From positions 1 to 55,666 of the forward strand of contig DCKO01000052.1 in assembly GCA_002320665.1 (NCBI GenBank): a stretch of DNA of 55,666 nt. The letters run 5' to 3'. Below the pieces are notes generated by a model. It did no database searches, was not told the origin of the DNA, and saw nothing but the letters and a program-made list of their open reading frames with translations. Shown in pieces: positions 1 through 9,094 of this stretch. This DNA is from Micavibrio sp. UBA1672. GTDB taxonomy: Bacteria; Pseudomonadota; Alphaproteobacteria; Micavibrionales; Micavibrionaceae. The position numbers were made by a program, and so were the translations under genes. The first letter of the stretch is position 1. Each line of letters opens with the position of its first letter.

Positions 1-3000
1 ATCTTGCTTGCGTAGCTCGTCATTACGGGTGTAGCTTAAAAGATTGCTATTGCTATCCTTATCCGTGTAGGTGCGCAAATTCCCGTTATTATCGTAAGTG
101 TAGGTATCATCCATAACGATCGTGCCGTCTGTAACCTCACGGGTCAGAAGCCAATACGCATCATCATAGGTGCTGGTCTCGCTATGACCATTGCCGTAAT
201 CCATGCTCTCCACAGGGCCAAACGCCATATACACCATATTATCGGCCAGCGTCGTGGCGGTGCTGTTCAGATCGCCAATAACCTCGATTACATTGCCGTT
301 ATTATCGTAATCATAGGTTACTTCGCGCCCTGACGGGTACGTAATGCCGACAAGATAATTCGCCGCGTCATACTCGTAAGTCGTGGTCAGGCTAAAGCTT
401 GCCCCGCTCGGCGTTTTGGTAACACTGGTCACGCGCCCTACATCGTCATAGACGTAATTGATCGTGCCAAAATCACCGCTCACCTGACATAAGCGCCCCT
501 CATGCCCTGCGCCGCAACCTGTAGACGTGTCATAAGTCAGCGTCACATTAAGGGTGGTTTGGTTGGGATATACAATCGAGGTTAAACGATTGATTTCGTC
601 GTAGCCATACTCAACCTCGCGGCCCGTATCGTCTATGCGCTCGATCAGATTACCATTATCGTCATAGTCGTAAGTGGTCGTCCCACGATCCAGGCTGGTC
701 TCGCTTTCCACCTCACCAAAGGCATTCACATCATAGGTCGTTTCAAGCGCTACATCATAGTTATTGCCCGCACTATCCTTGGTCGCAGTAAAATCAACGC
801 CTAACAGATCGTCAAGCTCGCTATAAGCAAACTCGGTCACACCGTTAGTGGTTATGCCGCTTTCAACACCGCGCCGGTCTTGCGTCGATATCAAACGATT
901 TAACCCGTCATACGCAAAGGTCGCAGGCTTATCATTGCCATCTGCAATAGAGGTGACATTGCTGTTTAAATCATATTCATAACTCACTGAGTTAGTCGTA
1001 TTATGATGCTCGATTAGACGCGATAGCTCGTCAAATTCCTGAAAGTACCCATAGGTAAACGGAGAGCCTCCGGCAACCTTTCTGAACTTGGTATCGAGAA
1101 CGTTTCCAGCCGGATCAAAGTAATAATACACGCTGTCATCTTGGCTATTGCTTTGTTCGAGCCTACCGGCTTCATCATAAAAATATTTGATGTATACACC
1201 ATTGGCCTGATTTACACGATAAAGCGCCCCATCCTCATTATAGTAATAAGTCGTTGCACCTTTGATCGGATCAGCGCGGTTATTGGCTTGCGTATATTTT
1301 TCAACACGGCCCATGCTGTCATATTCGATCTTATCCTTTGTACCGTTTGGATCAATTATTTCAGTAATGCGGCCTGCTGTATCACGAGCATAAATAGTCC
1401 ATACGTGATTTTTCTCATTGGTAACGGTTTTTAAAAACCCATTTGTGTCATAAGTGTAATCCGTCTCGTAATCCTTCGGGTCTATATATTTCTTGAGCTT
1501 GCCTAAAACCGTATTGCCATTCCCATCCGTAGTATTATCAAAATACTGAAACTCATGCTCACGGCTTACAGGACTAGGCGTTGCGCCATTATCCGTATAG
1601 GTAACTTTGATTAAACGCCCTGAACCATCTGCATGGTAGTCATAATCAATCACCAGATCACCGCGCGTGATCGTATTAACAAGGTGCGTAGAGCCGATAT
1701 AGGTAATATCTGTATCGCGTTCTTCGCTGCCCCCATCATCTTCTATGATTTCATTAACGCGATTGGACCCGTCATAATTATAGGTCGTAACATTCCCTTC
1801 CCAATCCGTAACGCTTTCAAGCCACCCCTCACTTGTATAGCTGTAATACTTATTGGCAGCAGCGCATAAACCGCTTGTACTGGCATGTCCCTCTACTTCA
1901 ACGAGCTTTCTCAAACCATTTACTGTTGTAAAATGGTAGGTGGTTTCTTTGCCTAAAGGATTGGTTACTTTAGTACTATCTTCGTCCACATACGTAATCG
2001 TATAAGTGCTGTTCGTAGGTGAACCGCCAGTGGTGATCGGCGCAGAAGTCGTTAAAGCTTTGCCCGTTGTAGCATCATAAGTATACGTGCCAATAACCTT
2101 TCCCTTACCTGTAATTGAGTCAATACGCTCATCTTCAATTGAGGTCAGAGCATGCGGCCAATTACTATCCTCATAAACATAAGTAATATAATTTGTATCC
2201 GGCTTGGTGACCGTTTCAAGATTAAATTCTTCATCATAGGTGTAAGTAAATGTGCCGGTTGGAGTAACAACTGAAGAGATATAGCCATCACTATTATAGC
2301 TAAATTCCAGGCTTTGCCCGTGCTCGTTAGACACCTCATCCAAACGGCCAGACACATAACTTAAATCTACAGCTTCATAGCCTTGGTATTCGATGCGAAT
2401 AAGCTCACCCGAACCATTATAGATTTCCCGTGTATCGGTGTTCGTCGTATAGGTAAAGCCATTGGTGCTATCACCCGATAACGTTGCAGTCACATCATCA
2501 TAATAAGGCGTCCAATCGCCTGTACCCACCTTATAAAACATGACAATAGCGCCGCTACTATCCACCACATCAGCAAACTTACTGCTGCCATATTCTGCGT
2601 AGACTAATTGTCCTTCAAAATTATGCCGCCAACGCTTACCCATCTTTCCAGTGATCCAATCACGATCACTGCGGTAATTACGGGTAAAGGATAAAATCCC
2701 GTTCACATAATCGATCTGGTCTTTATGTTTATAGCCGTAAAAATAATTGATCGGGCCACCAACCAAGGCTTTACTATCAGGATTATCAGCACAAGCAATT
2801 TCACTTCCTTTTTTATTACCCCCTGCTGCCGCAGTCTCCGAAGCCTTGGTAGAGGTTCGCACCTCATCAGGCGGTATCTCCATTTCACAGCCAACAGCAT
2901 CACCGGAATCACTTGTGCAAGAAATGCCAGTACCTTGCACATCAAAATCAATATAGCTATGCAACGTCCCGTAAAATTCCTGAACGGTTGGCGTATCAAC

Positions 3001-3699
3001 TAAATCGTACCAACCCTGTGCATCAGAAGACACGATAATATTTACTGTATAAGTTGCCGCACTAGTAAGAGTGTAGTAACCCTGATTACAAATTCTTTTC
3101 TTACGATCCCTTGTATAAGAATGTTGAAGAGGAAAGTACGAGCCAGTATCCGTATAAGAATATCCGCCGCCGCTAATATTAACACTTGTTGCCGTATTAT
3201 TAGCTTGAGGCGCATATGTATATTCATCCAGTGAATCAAACGTACTACATTCCCTGTAAGGTACATTTAAAGGCACATCACCAGATGATAAAGTAAACAC
3301 AAATTGGTTCTGCGCCTTCGCATAATGCTTTTGATTTCCTATCGAAGCAGCTGAACCTGTATCACCGAAATCATAGCCATAAGTAGAAACAGATGTTCTT
3401 AATTCCTTGGCATGGGCTATAGCTGAATTGGCTCTTTTAGCAGAAATCGTAGTACCCGCATGGCTATGAGACCACGAAACAGAAGTATCAGCACTATCAC
3501 TTAAACTATTATCTGTAGAGGTTCGGTGTCGGTCACAATTACTGAGACCAAGAGTAGACGTAACATACACATCTACACCCGAAGGCGCTGTAATAGGCGC
3601 GCTAGGCGCTCCAGCGGTGCAAGTCGGCGTAGCCGCTGCGCCACTAACGTAAAAACCCCCGCATAGTGATAATGCAAGGGGTAGAAAAAAGCGTTTCAT
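1..3699 (-). CDS. RHS/YD-repeat secreted protein, 3' end beyond window
   Basis: The reading frame is open from the ATG at 3699 down to base 1, giving 1233 residues with no stop, so the C-terminus lies outside the window. A strong AAGGAG ribosome site sits just before the start. Residues 1-22 form a signal peptide ending in VSGAAA. Near residues 310-345 there is a DUF6531-like segment (GGPINYFYGYK then IDYVNG). From about residue 345 to the edge it is filled with YD repeats such as YDYDDNGNLIERID and YDYDNNGNVIEVI. RHS/YD proteins form a hollow beta shell and usually end in a variable, often toxic, C-terminal domain. That part is not visible here, so no activity can be assigned. A cell-surface or secreted role is inferred from the signal peptide. 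Confidence 0.9.
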   Translation of the reverse strand, partial: MKRFFLPLALSLCGGFYVSGAAATPTCTAGAPSAPITAPSGVDVYVTSTLGLSNCDRHRTSTDNSLSDSADTSVSWSHSHAGTTISAKRANSAIAHAKELRTSVSTYGYDFGDTGSAASIGNQKHYAKAQNQFVFTLSSGDVPLNVPYRECSTFDSLDEYTYAPQANNTATSVNISGGGYSYTDTGSYFPLQHSYTRDRKKRICNQGYYTLTSAATYTVNIIVSSDAQGWYDLVDTPTVQEFYGTLHSYIDFDVQGTGISCTSDSGDAVGCEMEIPPDEVRTSTKASETAAAGGNKKGSEIACADNPDSKALVGGPINYFYGYKHKDQIDYVNGILSFTRNYRSDRDWITGKMGKRWRHNFEGQLVYAEYGSSKFADVVDSSGAIVMFYKVGTGDWTPYYDDVTATLSGDSTNGFTYTTNTDTREIYNGSGELIRIEYQGYEAVDLSYVSGRLDEVSNEHGQSLEFSYNSDGYISSVVTPTGTFTYTYDEEFNLETVTKPDTNYITYVYEDSNWPHALTSIEDERIDSITGKGKVIGTYTYDATTGKALTTSAPITTGGSPTNSTYTITYVDEDSTKVTNPLGKETTYHFTTVNGLRKLVEVEGHASTSGLCAAANKYYSYTSEGWLESVTDWEGNVTTYNYDGSNRVNEIIEDDGGSEERDTDITYIGSTHLVNTITRGDLVIDYDYHADGSGRLIKVTYTDNGATPSPVSREHEFQYFDNTTDGNGNTVLGKLKKYIDPKDYETDYTYDTNGFLKTVTNEKNHVWTIYARDTAGRITEIIDPNGTKDKIEYDSMGRVEKYTQANNRADPIKGATTYYYNEDGALYRVNQANGVYIKYFYDEAGRLEQSNSQDDSVYYYFDPAGNVLDTKFRKVAGGSPFTYGYFQEFDELSRLIEHHNTTNSVSYEYDLNSNVTSIADGNDKPATFAYDGLNRLISTQDRRGVESGITTNGVTEFAYSELDDLLGVDFTATKDSAGNNYDVALETTYDVNAFGEVESETSLDRGTTTYDYDDNGNLIERIDDTGREVEYGYDEINRLTSIVYPNQTTLNVTLTYDTSTGCGAGHEGRLCQVSGDFGTINYVYDDVGRVTSVTKTPSGASFSLTTTYEYDAANYLVGITYPSGREVTYDYDNNGNVIEVIGDLNSTATTLADNMVYMAFGPVESMDYGNGHSETSTYDDAYWLLTREVTDGTIVMDDTYTYDNNGNLRTYTDKDSNSNLLSYTRNDELRKQD

Positions 3700-4076
3700 C
3701 GCTTATTCTCCTTAAAAGTTTTAAATAATCAGAAGGGTTAAACCGCCACAGCTAAATACCAGCGGTAACTATAGTTTAGGGCAACATGCTTAGAATATCT
3801 TGCTATCCATCACACAAGTTCCAGAATATTAACGCATATCCAATTCCTGAATATTCCAAAATAATCTATCCCATTCCTTGACAACTGGCACGATGCTTGA
3901 CCTAGCCATAGGGGGCTTATATTTTCAGTGTCTGGAATAATGAGCACATGCGCCAAGCATGTATCTTAGCGAAGAATGGAAGACGCTGAAAATATAAGCC
4001 CCCTATGGCGACCACCACAACACTGTGAAAGAACAGATAGATTTCTTTTTTTTAATTTTTAAATTTCTTTTGTTTT
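3700..4076. other. Gene-free stretch before the RHS gene
   Basis: No credible ORF. It holds the 5' region of the minus-strand RHS gene, two direct 12-mers TTCC(A/T)GAATATT at 3819-3830 and 3844-3855 (starts 25 bp apart, possibly a regulator site for the RHS promoter), and the large inverted repeat described separately at 3905-4009. The last 50 bases are AT-rich. Confidence 0.6.
3905..4009. repeat. 29-bp-arm inverted repeat, possible miniature element
   Basis: The left arm (3905-3933) and right arm (3981-4009) are reverse complements at 28 of 29 positions, including an uninterrupted 24-bp block. The 47-base centre carries its own small hairpin (ACATGC/GCATGT around 3946-3962). The stem has a G-run (TAGGGGGCTTATATTTTCAG), unlike a simple terminator, and there is no U-tract on either side. 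No clear target-site duplication is seen; only GACC occurs near both ends (3899-3902 and 4010-4013). It could be a miniature transposable element, a relic of one, or a structured RNA. Confidence 0.75.
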
Positions 4077-4655
4077 TTATTTGGATTTATGATCACTAAC
4101 GTGATCAGGATTTTCATTCGGTTGATTAAGTAATAGATTAAGCAATCTAGTTCCGCTTATTATCTCTAAATCTTTGGTCTGTGATAGGCTCCAACTTTTA
4201 CGTCCGGTTTTACCTGTATGCACAAACAGCCCCCTCTGTTTCTGACTGCGACAAATAACAAGAAATGCCTCCACGTGCTGCGGATTAATATGGTTTTTAT
4301 AACGCTTGGCTTGTATTAGATAGTCACGTCCCTTAATTCTACACCTTCCGTCAATACCCCCATCACCTGTATAGCGTTTATTACGCCTTATCTTATGCCC
4401 TCGTCTCTTAATAGCGGTCATAATCATCTCTTCAAAAACAAATGGGTCAACTTTACGCAAATGAATCATTTGTTCCTTAGGACATCGCTTCTTCTTTAAA
4501 CGTTTTAATTCCTGATGAGCCTCTAATACACTCAATAAATGCCTTTGTTTACCCCACCATGTAACGATAACAATCACAAATGTGATACATAATAAAATAT
4601 AGGCTTCGTTAGGAAGCTGAGTAGCTATAAGCAGTAATGTTTTTATTTCAGTCAT
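4077..4655 (-). CDS. Membrane-anchored Mrr-like restriction endonuclease domain protein
   Basis: 192 residues. Residues about 15-33 form one hydrophobic segment (EAYILLCITFVIVIVTWW), followed by a basic stretch. From about residue 70 there is an Mrr_cat/PD-(D/E)xK-type fold: FEEMIMTAIKRRGHK, then GDGGIDG (the catalytic Asp region), then LIQAKRYK (the Q-x-K signature), then VEAFLVICRSQK. Such proteins cleave or nick DNA; Mrr itself acts on modified DNA. The one-helix anchor would hold the nuclease on the cytoplasmic face of the inner membrane. No methyltransferase or specificity subunit is next to it, so it is not part of a classical restriction-modification pair. No ribosome site is evident before the ATG. 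Its last codons lie in a palindrome that is repeated upstream of the gene. Confidence 0.75.
   Translation of the reverse strand: MTEIKTLLLIATQLPNEAYILLCITFVIVIVTWWGKQRHLLSVLEAHQELKRLKKKRCPKEQMIHLRKVDPFVFEEMIMTAIKRRGHKIRRNKRYTGDGGIDGRCRIKGRDYLIQAKRYKNHINPQHVEAFLVICRSQKQRGLFVHTGKTGRKSWSLSQTKDLEIISGTRLLNLLLNQPNENPDHVSDHKSK
4083..4107. repeat. Palindromic 25-mer, copy 1 (overlaps end of Mrr-like gene)
   Basis: This copy includes TGATCAC-GTTA-GTGATCA (minus strand), a perfect 7-bp stem with a 4-base loop, and covers the C-terminal codons of the Mrr-like gene. It matches 4677-4701 at 24 of 25 bases in the same orientation. Confidence 0.7.
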
Positions 4656-4676
4656 TATTATTTTTATTTTTCATGC

Positions 4677-4701
4677 GGATTTATGATTACTAACGTGATC
4701 A
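4677..4701. repeat. Palindromic 25-mer, copy 2 (upstream of Mrr-like gene)
   Basis: Second copy of the 4083-4107 sequence, starting 594 bp away, with one base changed in the stem. Weaker similarity continues into the flanking A-rich sequence. The two copies bracket the Mrr-like gene, so this may be either the tail of a lost upstream duplicate or a mobile palindrome inserted twice. A further small hairpin (CATCTT/AAGATG) lies just after it, around 4710-4724. Confidence 0.7.
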
Positions 4702-4811
4702 AGAAAAAACATCTTACTAAGATGATTTGATATTTCATAGTTGCACAAGTTTTTTATTCTTTGTATTTTGAAGAAATTCATAAAAACAAAAGTTCAGGGT
4801 GATATCGTAAT

Positions 4812-6182
4812 ATGTTCCGTAAAGTAGAAATATGGGTTTTATATCTGATCATATTATTTTTTCTTGCCGTAACAGTTTTAGTCGCTGCATTAGCCCGCCA
4901 AGAACTTGTTGGAGAAAAAAAATTCGGCAAATTCTCCAAAACAGCATTATTTATCGCCGAAATACCACATAACTTCTATAATGCACTCACCTTGAATCAA
5001 GATCTGATCGTCGAAGATCGCTTCCCTGATAAAGCAGGTTTTATCGGCAAGCCCAATAATCAGGAGCTATACCTTCTACTCTCTCGCTATGATGGTGATC
5101 TAGCAGAGAGTATTGTAGAATTAGTTGATTTAAGGACATTTGAAACAATTCATACATGGAATCCTGACTACAAAGAAATCATAGAAAAGACTTTAGAAAC
5201 CGGCAGCATAGAATTTGCAGAATTTACGTCGGTAAGAAATGAAAGCCGTATGCGTATCATACACCCGATCTTATTTGAAGATGGAAGCCTTCTGGTTCAA
5301 GATGCCTCACCCTTGAACAGAATTGATTTTTGTAGCAACCTTATATGGCAAAATGCGCATGATAATTTTCATCATTCCATAGAAAAAGACGAAGAAGGCA
5401 ATATCTGGGTTTCAAGCTGGATGTACCCATATGGCTTTGATTCAAAATATGTGGGCACAGACAATCTGGTCCTTCTCGATGAAGGTATTACAAAACTTAG
5501 CCCCGATGGAGAAGTCCTGTATCAAAAATCAGTCAGCGAGATTTTTATCGAAAACGATATGCGCTATTTGCTATTTTCAATCTATGTTGATAGATACTCT
5601 GACGATCCCATTCATATGAATGATATCCAACCCGTTATGAAAGACGGACCATATTGGAAAAAAGGTGACGTTTTTCTATCATTCAGACACCAGTCCATGG
5701 TCATGCTTTACCGTCCTTCTACAAATCAAGTCATATGGAAAGGCGTGGGAAAGTTTTACAACCAGCATGATGTTGATATTCTCAATGACCATCAAATCGC
5801 TATTTTTAATAACAATAGTGTAAATAGCTTTGATGGTATAGTTGTTTACGGCACAAATGAAGTATTAATATATGACTTTGAAACCAATGAATATTCATCT
5901 TACCTCAGAGATTCAATGACCAAAAATGACATTAGATCCATAACAGAAGGTCGTTCTGAAATACTGGATAATGGTGACTTATACATAGAAGAAACCAATT
6001 ACGGCAGAACCCTTTATTTTAACAATGATGGCTCGCTCCGTTGGGAACATATAAACCGCGCAGAAAACGGCAATATCTATCCCGTGGGATGGTCCAGAAT
6101 ATTGTACACGCCCAGAGATTTGGATATAGTTCGAGCTGTAATTAATAAAAAGGGTGGCTCAGAAACGTGTTCAGAAAAATAG
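4812..6182 (+). CDS. Arylsulfotransferase-like (ASST family) membrane protein, paralog 1
   Basis: 456 residues. One N-terminal transmembrane segment (about residues 9-28) would anchor the rest in the periplasm. The C-terminal two thirds resemble the arylsulfotransferase (PF05935/PF14269) propeller: IHMNDIQPV, then GDVFLSFRHQSMVMLYRP, then VIWKGVGKFYNQHDVDIL, then NNDGSLRWEHI. ASST enzymes move sulfate between phenolic compounds without PAPS, using a catalytic His; the His in IHMND or QHD is the likely counterpart. The start follows an AGGGTGAT ribosome site. It is the first gene of a five-gene run with overlapping ends (4812-9094). The next gene is a close paralog, with a 44-base stretch identical between them near their 3' ends. 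The true substrate is unknown and family membership rests on motif pattern only. Confidence 0.7.
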   Translation: MFRKVEIWVLYLIILFFLAVTVLVAALARQELVGEKKFGKFSKTALFIAEIPHNFYNALTLNQDLIVEDRFPDKAGFIGKPNNQELYLLLSRYDGDLAESIVELVDLRTFETIHTWNPDYKEIIEKTLETGSIEFAEFTSVRNESRMRIIHPILFEDGSLLVQDASPLNRIDFCSNLIWQNAHDNFHHSIEKDEEGNIWVSSWMYPYGFDSKYVGTDNLVLLDEGITKLSPDGEVLYQKSVSEIFIENDMRYLLFSIYVDRYSDDPIHMNDIQPVMKDGPYWKKGDVFLSFRHQSMVMLYRPSTNQVIWKGVGKFYNQHDVDILNDHQIAIFNNNSVNSFDGIVVYGTNEVLIYDFETNEYSSYLRDSMTKNDIRSITEGRSEILDNGDLYIEETNYGRTLYFNNDGSLRWEHINRAENGNIYPVGWSRILYTPRDLDIVRAVINKKGGSETCSEK

Positions 6183-7516
6183 AATTATGGGTTTTATACC
6201 TGACACTACTTTTAGGCTTTCTTTTCACCATACTTTTCGGCGCCCTAATTCACCATGGCCTAACAGGTGGCTCTACATTCAAATTACTTTCAAAACCAGC
6301 AATCTTTCTGGCCACCATCCCGCTTAATATCTACAATATTATTACACTTAATCAGGATTTAATTTTAGAAGACCGTTTCCCGAAAAAGACAGGGTTTGTT
6401 GGCGAACCGAATGACACAGAAATATATCTACTTCTATCTCATTATGACGGCGCCCTTAATGAAAATGTTGTAGATCTGATTGATCTAAGATCATTTGAAA
6501 CCCTACATAGATGGAACCCTGACCTGAATGAAATATACAAAAAAGTTAACGAAGAAAATCCCGAGTTCGCAGGTTTACTCAGAGATAAAAACGATACACG
6601 TGGATTTATAGGCCACCCTTTATTAAGTAAAGATGGCAGCCTTGTTTTCCAAGATACTGCACCTTTGAATAAAATAGGATATTGCAGTGAACCTATTTGG
6701 CAAAATGAAGAGGATTATTTTCACCACTCTATTGAACGAGACCATGAAAACAATATCTGGGTCTCTAGCCGTTTATTCCCATACAACATTGATTCCAAAT
6801 ACGTTGGAAACCAAAACGGCACATATTTTGATGATGCTTTTACAAAACTCTCTCCAAAAGGAGACATCCTTTATACAAAATCTGTCACCGAGCTTTTCAT
6901 TGAAAATGATATGAAATATTTACTATTTTCCATTTATGCTCCGCAATATTACGGTGACACGCTTCATATGAATGACATTCAACCTGTTAAGCAAGACGGT
7001 CCATATTGGAAAAAAGGGGACATTTTCTTTTCTCTTCGCCACCAATCTATGGTTGGTCTTTACCGCCCCTCTACCAATGAGCTTCTATGGAAAGGTGTCG
7101 GAAAGTTCTACAACCAGCATGACGTAGATATTCTCAATGACCATCAAATAGCTATTTTTAATAACAATAGCGTAAATACTGTCAGCGGAAATATTGTTGA
7201 CGGTACCAACGAGATTCTAATATATGACTTTCAAACGGGTAAATATTCTTCTTACCTCAAAGACGCACTAACCAAACATGATGTCAGAACTGTAACCGGA
7301 GGACGATCAGAAATTCTGAATAATGGTGACCTATATATAGAAGAAACTGATTATGGTCGAACCCTGTATTTTAACAATGATGGCTCGCTCCGTTGGGAAC
7401 ATATAAACCGTGCTCCGAACGGCAATATCTACCCAGTAGGATGGTCAAGAATCTTGTATAAACCCGAAGATTTAGCTATAGTCCGAGACTTACAGAATAA
7501 AAAGGACTGCCCATGA
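6167..7516 (+). CDS. Arylsulfotransferase-like (ASST family) membrane protein, paralog 2
   Basis: 449 residues, starting with GTG inside the end of paralog 1 (16-base overlap), with AGGGTGG as ribosome site. It has the same build: a transmembrane segment at about residues 9-29, then a periplasmic propeller with LHMNDIQPV, FSLRHQSMVGLYRP and GKFYNQHDVDILND. The C-terminal 180 residues are almost the same as paralog 1, while the middle (about residues 95-230) has diverged more, a pattern suggesting gene conversion or selection on the 3' half. The pair may act on different acceptors or form a heteromer; this is inference. Its stop overlaps the next start by four bases (ATGA), so translation is probably coupled. 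Confidence 0.7.
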   Translation: MFRKIELWVLYLTLLLGFLFTILFGALIHHGLTGGSTFKLLSKPAIFLATIPLNIYNIITLNQDLILEDRFPKKTGFVGEPNDTEIYLLLSHYDGALNENVVDLIDLRSFETLHRWNPDLNEIYKKVNEENPEFAGLLRDKNDTRGFIGHPLLSKDGSLVFQDTAPLNKIGYCSEPIWQNEEDYFHHSIERDHENNIWVSSRLFPYNIDSKYVGNQNGTYFDDAFTKLSPKGDILYTKSVTELFIENDMKYLLFSIYAPQYYGDTLHMNDIQPVKQDGPYWKKGDIFFSLRHQSMVGLYRPSTNELLWKGVGKFYNQHDVDILNDHQIAIFNNNSVNTVSGNIVDGTNEILIYDFQTGKYSSYLKDALTKHDVRTVTGGRSEILNNGDLYIEETDYGRTLYFNNDGSLRWEHINRAPNGNIYPVGWSRILYKPEDLAIVRDLQNKKDCP

Positions 7517-7764
7517 AATCAAAAGCGTTAAAATCATTCTTAACAGTTGCCTTTGTTATTTTTCCCTTTACCGCACAAGCCTATATCGGCCCGGGCATGG
7601 CAGGCAGCGTTATCGCAACAGTTGTGGGCTTGGTTGCCGCATTCTTTTTGGCACTTTTCGGCATATTATACTATCCCATCAAAAGAGCCTTCAAAAACAA
7701 AAGGAAAAAAGAATCAGAAGGTACAGTTGAAAAAAGCCAACCTACTAACGAGCCGGAAAATTGA
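7513..7764 (+). CDS. Small YIGPG-type membrane protein
   Basis: 83 residues. A signal-like segment ends at AQA (about residue 23), followed by YIGPGMAGS and a single long hydrophobic helix (about residues 33-54), then a basic tail rich in Lys and Glu. Short proteins opening with A-YIGPG after the signal peptide and carrying one helix occur in many bacteria beside surface-polymer and sulfo- or phospho-transfer genes; this is from memory, and the function is unknown. The position between the ASST-like genes and the sulfotransferase, with 4-base overlaps on both sides, places it in the same operon, perhaps as a small membrane partner of the ASST-like proteins. Confidence 0.65.
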   Translation: MKSKALKSFLTVAFVIFPFTAQAYIGPGMAGSVIATVVGLVAAFFLALFGILYYPIKRAFKNKRKKESEGTVEKSQPTNEPEN

Positions 7765-8114
7765 TAGACCATATTTTCCTCGTTATATTTTGTATTATTG
7801 CCTACGAAATTTTTTGCCGTTCCAATATTGTGCAATGGACAAAGACCAATCTAAAGATCATAAAAAAAGTCTCGAAAGTCCTGCCCTCAAGTAAAATCAG
7901 TGATCACTGGAAAGAATGCATTGTGCCGACTTACGCCATGATGCTAATGAAAAATTCACTCATGATACTAGCCATCCTACTTGGCATTATCCTCGTTTTC
8001 TTGGTCTTTTACTTTATTTCGCCAAGCCTTTATACCCTTGCTATTTCTATCATTGGCATTCTAGAGTCTATTGCGATTATCATCATTTATAACCAGATCA
8101 AAAAACGCTTATGA
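7761..8114 (+). CDS. Small integral membrane protein of the sulfation operon
   Basis: 117 residues, starting at TTG, whose last bases overlap the preceding stop. There is an N-terminal hydrophobic segment (IFLVIFCIIAYEIF) and two further helices near residues 68-90 and 92-110. Between them is a basic loop with KTNLKIIKKVSKVLP. I do not recognise the family. The overlaps with both neighbours (TTGA upstream, ATGA downstream) show that it is translated with them. It could help place the sulfotransferase or an acceptor at the membrane. The TTG start rests on the overlap pattern, since no other start lies close by and only a weak GGAAAA precedes it. Confidence 0.6.
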   Translation: MIDHIFLVIFCIIAYEIFCRSNIVQWTKTNLKIIKKVSKVLPSSKISDHWKECIVPTYAMMLMKNSLMILAILLGIILVFLVFYFISPSLYTLAISIIGILESIAIIIIYNQIKKRL

Positions 8115-9094
8115 ACAACTATAGCGCCTTACAGAAATTCCTACACCGCATCAGCCTATCCCCTCGTTTCATGCGGGAAATCAGCTTTGATCTGGAACAA
8201 GGCATGTTCCTGAAAAAATGCCAAAATGATAAAGTGGCAAACCACGTTTTTGTCACCGGCTTAGCACGCTCCGGCACCACGATCATTTTGAATGCGATCT
8301 ATGAAACAGGAAACTTTGCCTCTCTGACCTATGAAGACATGCCTTTCATCCTCAGCCCCAACCTTTGGAACAAAATTAATGTCTTTGAAACCCACAAAGA
8401 AGCAGCAGAACGTGCCCATGGCGATGGCATTATGGTTACAACCAACTCCCCCGAAGCCTTTGAAGAGGTTTTCTGGAACACATTTGAAGATGAAGAAAAC
8501 TGGGAGACCTTATTTCAAAATTATGTAACGCTTATCCTTCATAAATACAAAAAAACCCGCTATTTAAGCAAAAACAACCAAAATATCAGACGCGTTGAGA
8601 GAATCCGTAGCGCCTTCCCCGATGCACAAATTTTGATCCCTTTCCGCGATCCTTTGCAACATTGCTTTTCATTACTTTCCCAGCATAAAAAATTCTCGAA
8701 AGAACAAGAAAACGATAAATTCATCCGCAATTATATGAACTGGATCGGCCATAGCGAGTTTGGTCTGGACTATAAACCCATCATGTCAGGTAATCTGGAC
8801 TTCGCCGACGCCAATACATTAGATCATTGGCTAGAGCAATGGTATCTGCTTTATACAAAGCTTTACGAGACCCATAAAGAAGATCGCACCCATATCCATT
8901 TTATTTGCTACGAAACACTCTGTAGAAATGAGCAGGTGCACGAGCGCATTAATAACATACTCAATATAACAATTGATCCCGTATTTTCCTTCAGGGAATC
9001 CAAGAAGAAAATCGAAGAAAAATACAGCAGTGAACTCTTGCAAAAATGCATGGGCACTTACGAAAAACTAGCCGCACTCCAGCGTCAAAACTAA
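8111..9094 (+). CDS. PAPS-dependent sulfotransferase family protein
   Basis: 327 residues, cytoplasmic (no signal or membrane segment). The 5'-phosphosulfate loop is FVTGLARSGTT (about residues 47-57), followed by the SLTYEDMPFILSPNLW segment typical of the Sulfotransfer_3 (PF13469) type. The 3'-phosphate binding region is RRVERIRSAFPDAQILIPFR with a downstream Ser-rich helix (HCFSLLSQH). Enzymes of this family transfer sulfate from PAPS to hydroxyl or amino groups of sugars, lipids or peptides. The start overlaps the preceding stop (ATGA). The APS kinase gene meets it tail to tail with a 4-base overlap, which fits a local supply of PAPS. The acceptor cannot be read from the sequence. Confidence 0.85.
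   Translation: MNNYSALQKFLHRISLSPRFMREISFDLEQGMFLKKCQNDKVANHVFVTGLARSGTTIILNAIYETGNFASLTYEDMPFILSPNLWNKINVFETHKEAAERAHGDGIMVTTNSPEAFEEVFWNTFEDEENWETLFQNYVTLILHKYKKTRYLSKNNQNIRRVERIRSAFPDAQILIPFRDPLQHCFSLLSQHKKFSKEQENDKFIRNYMNWIGHSEFGLDYKPIMSGNLDFADANTLDHWLEQWYLLYTKLYETHKEDRTHIHFICYETLCRNEQVHERINNILNITIDPVFSFRESKKKIEEKYSSELLQKCMGTYEKLAALQRQN

Noticed and set aside
1..3699. RHS protein as a polymorphic toxin with immunity gene
   Set aside because: The C-terminal region that would carry a toxin lies outside the window, so nothing can be said.
3899..4013. Target-site duplication around the inverted repeat
   Set aside because: Only four shared bases (GACC), and on the left they do not touch the arm.
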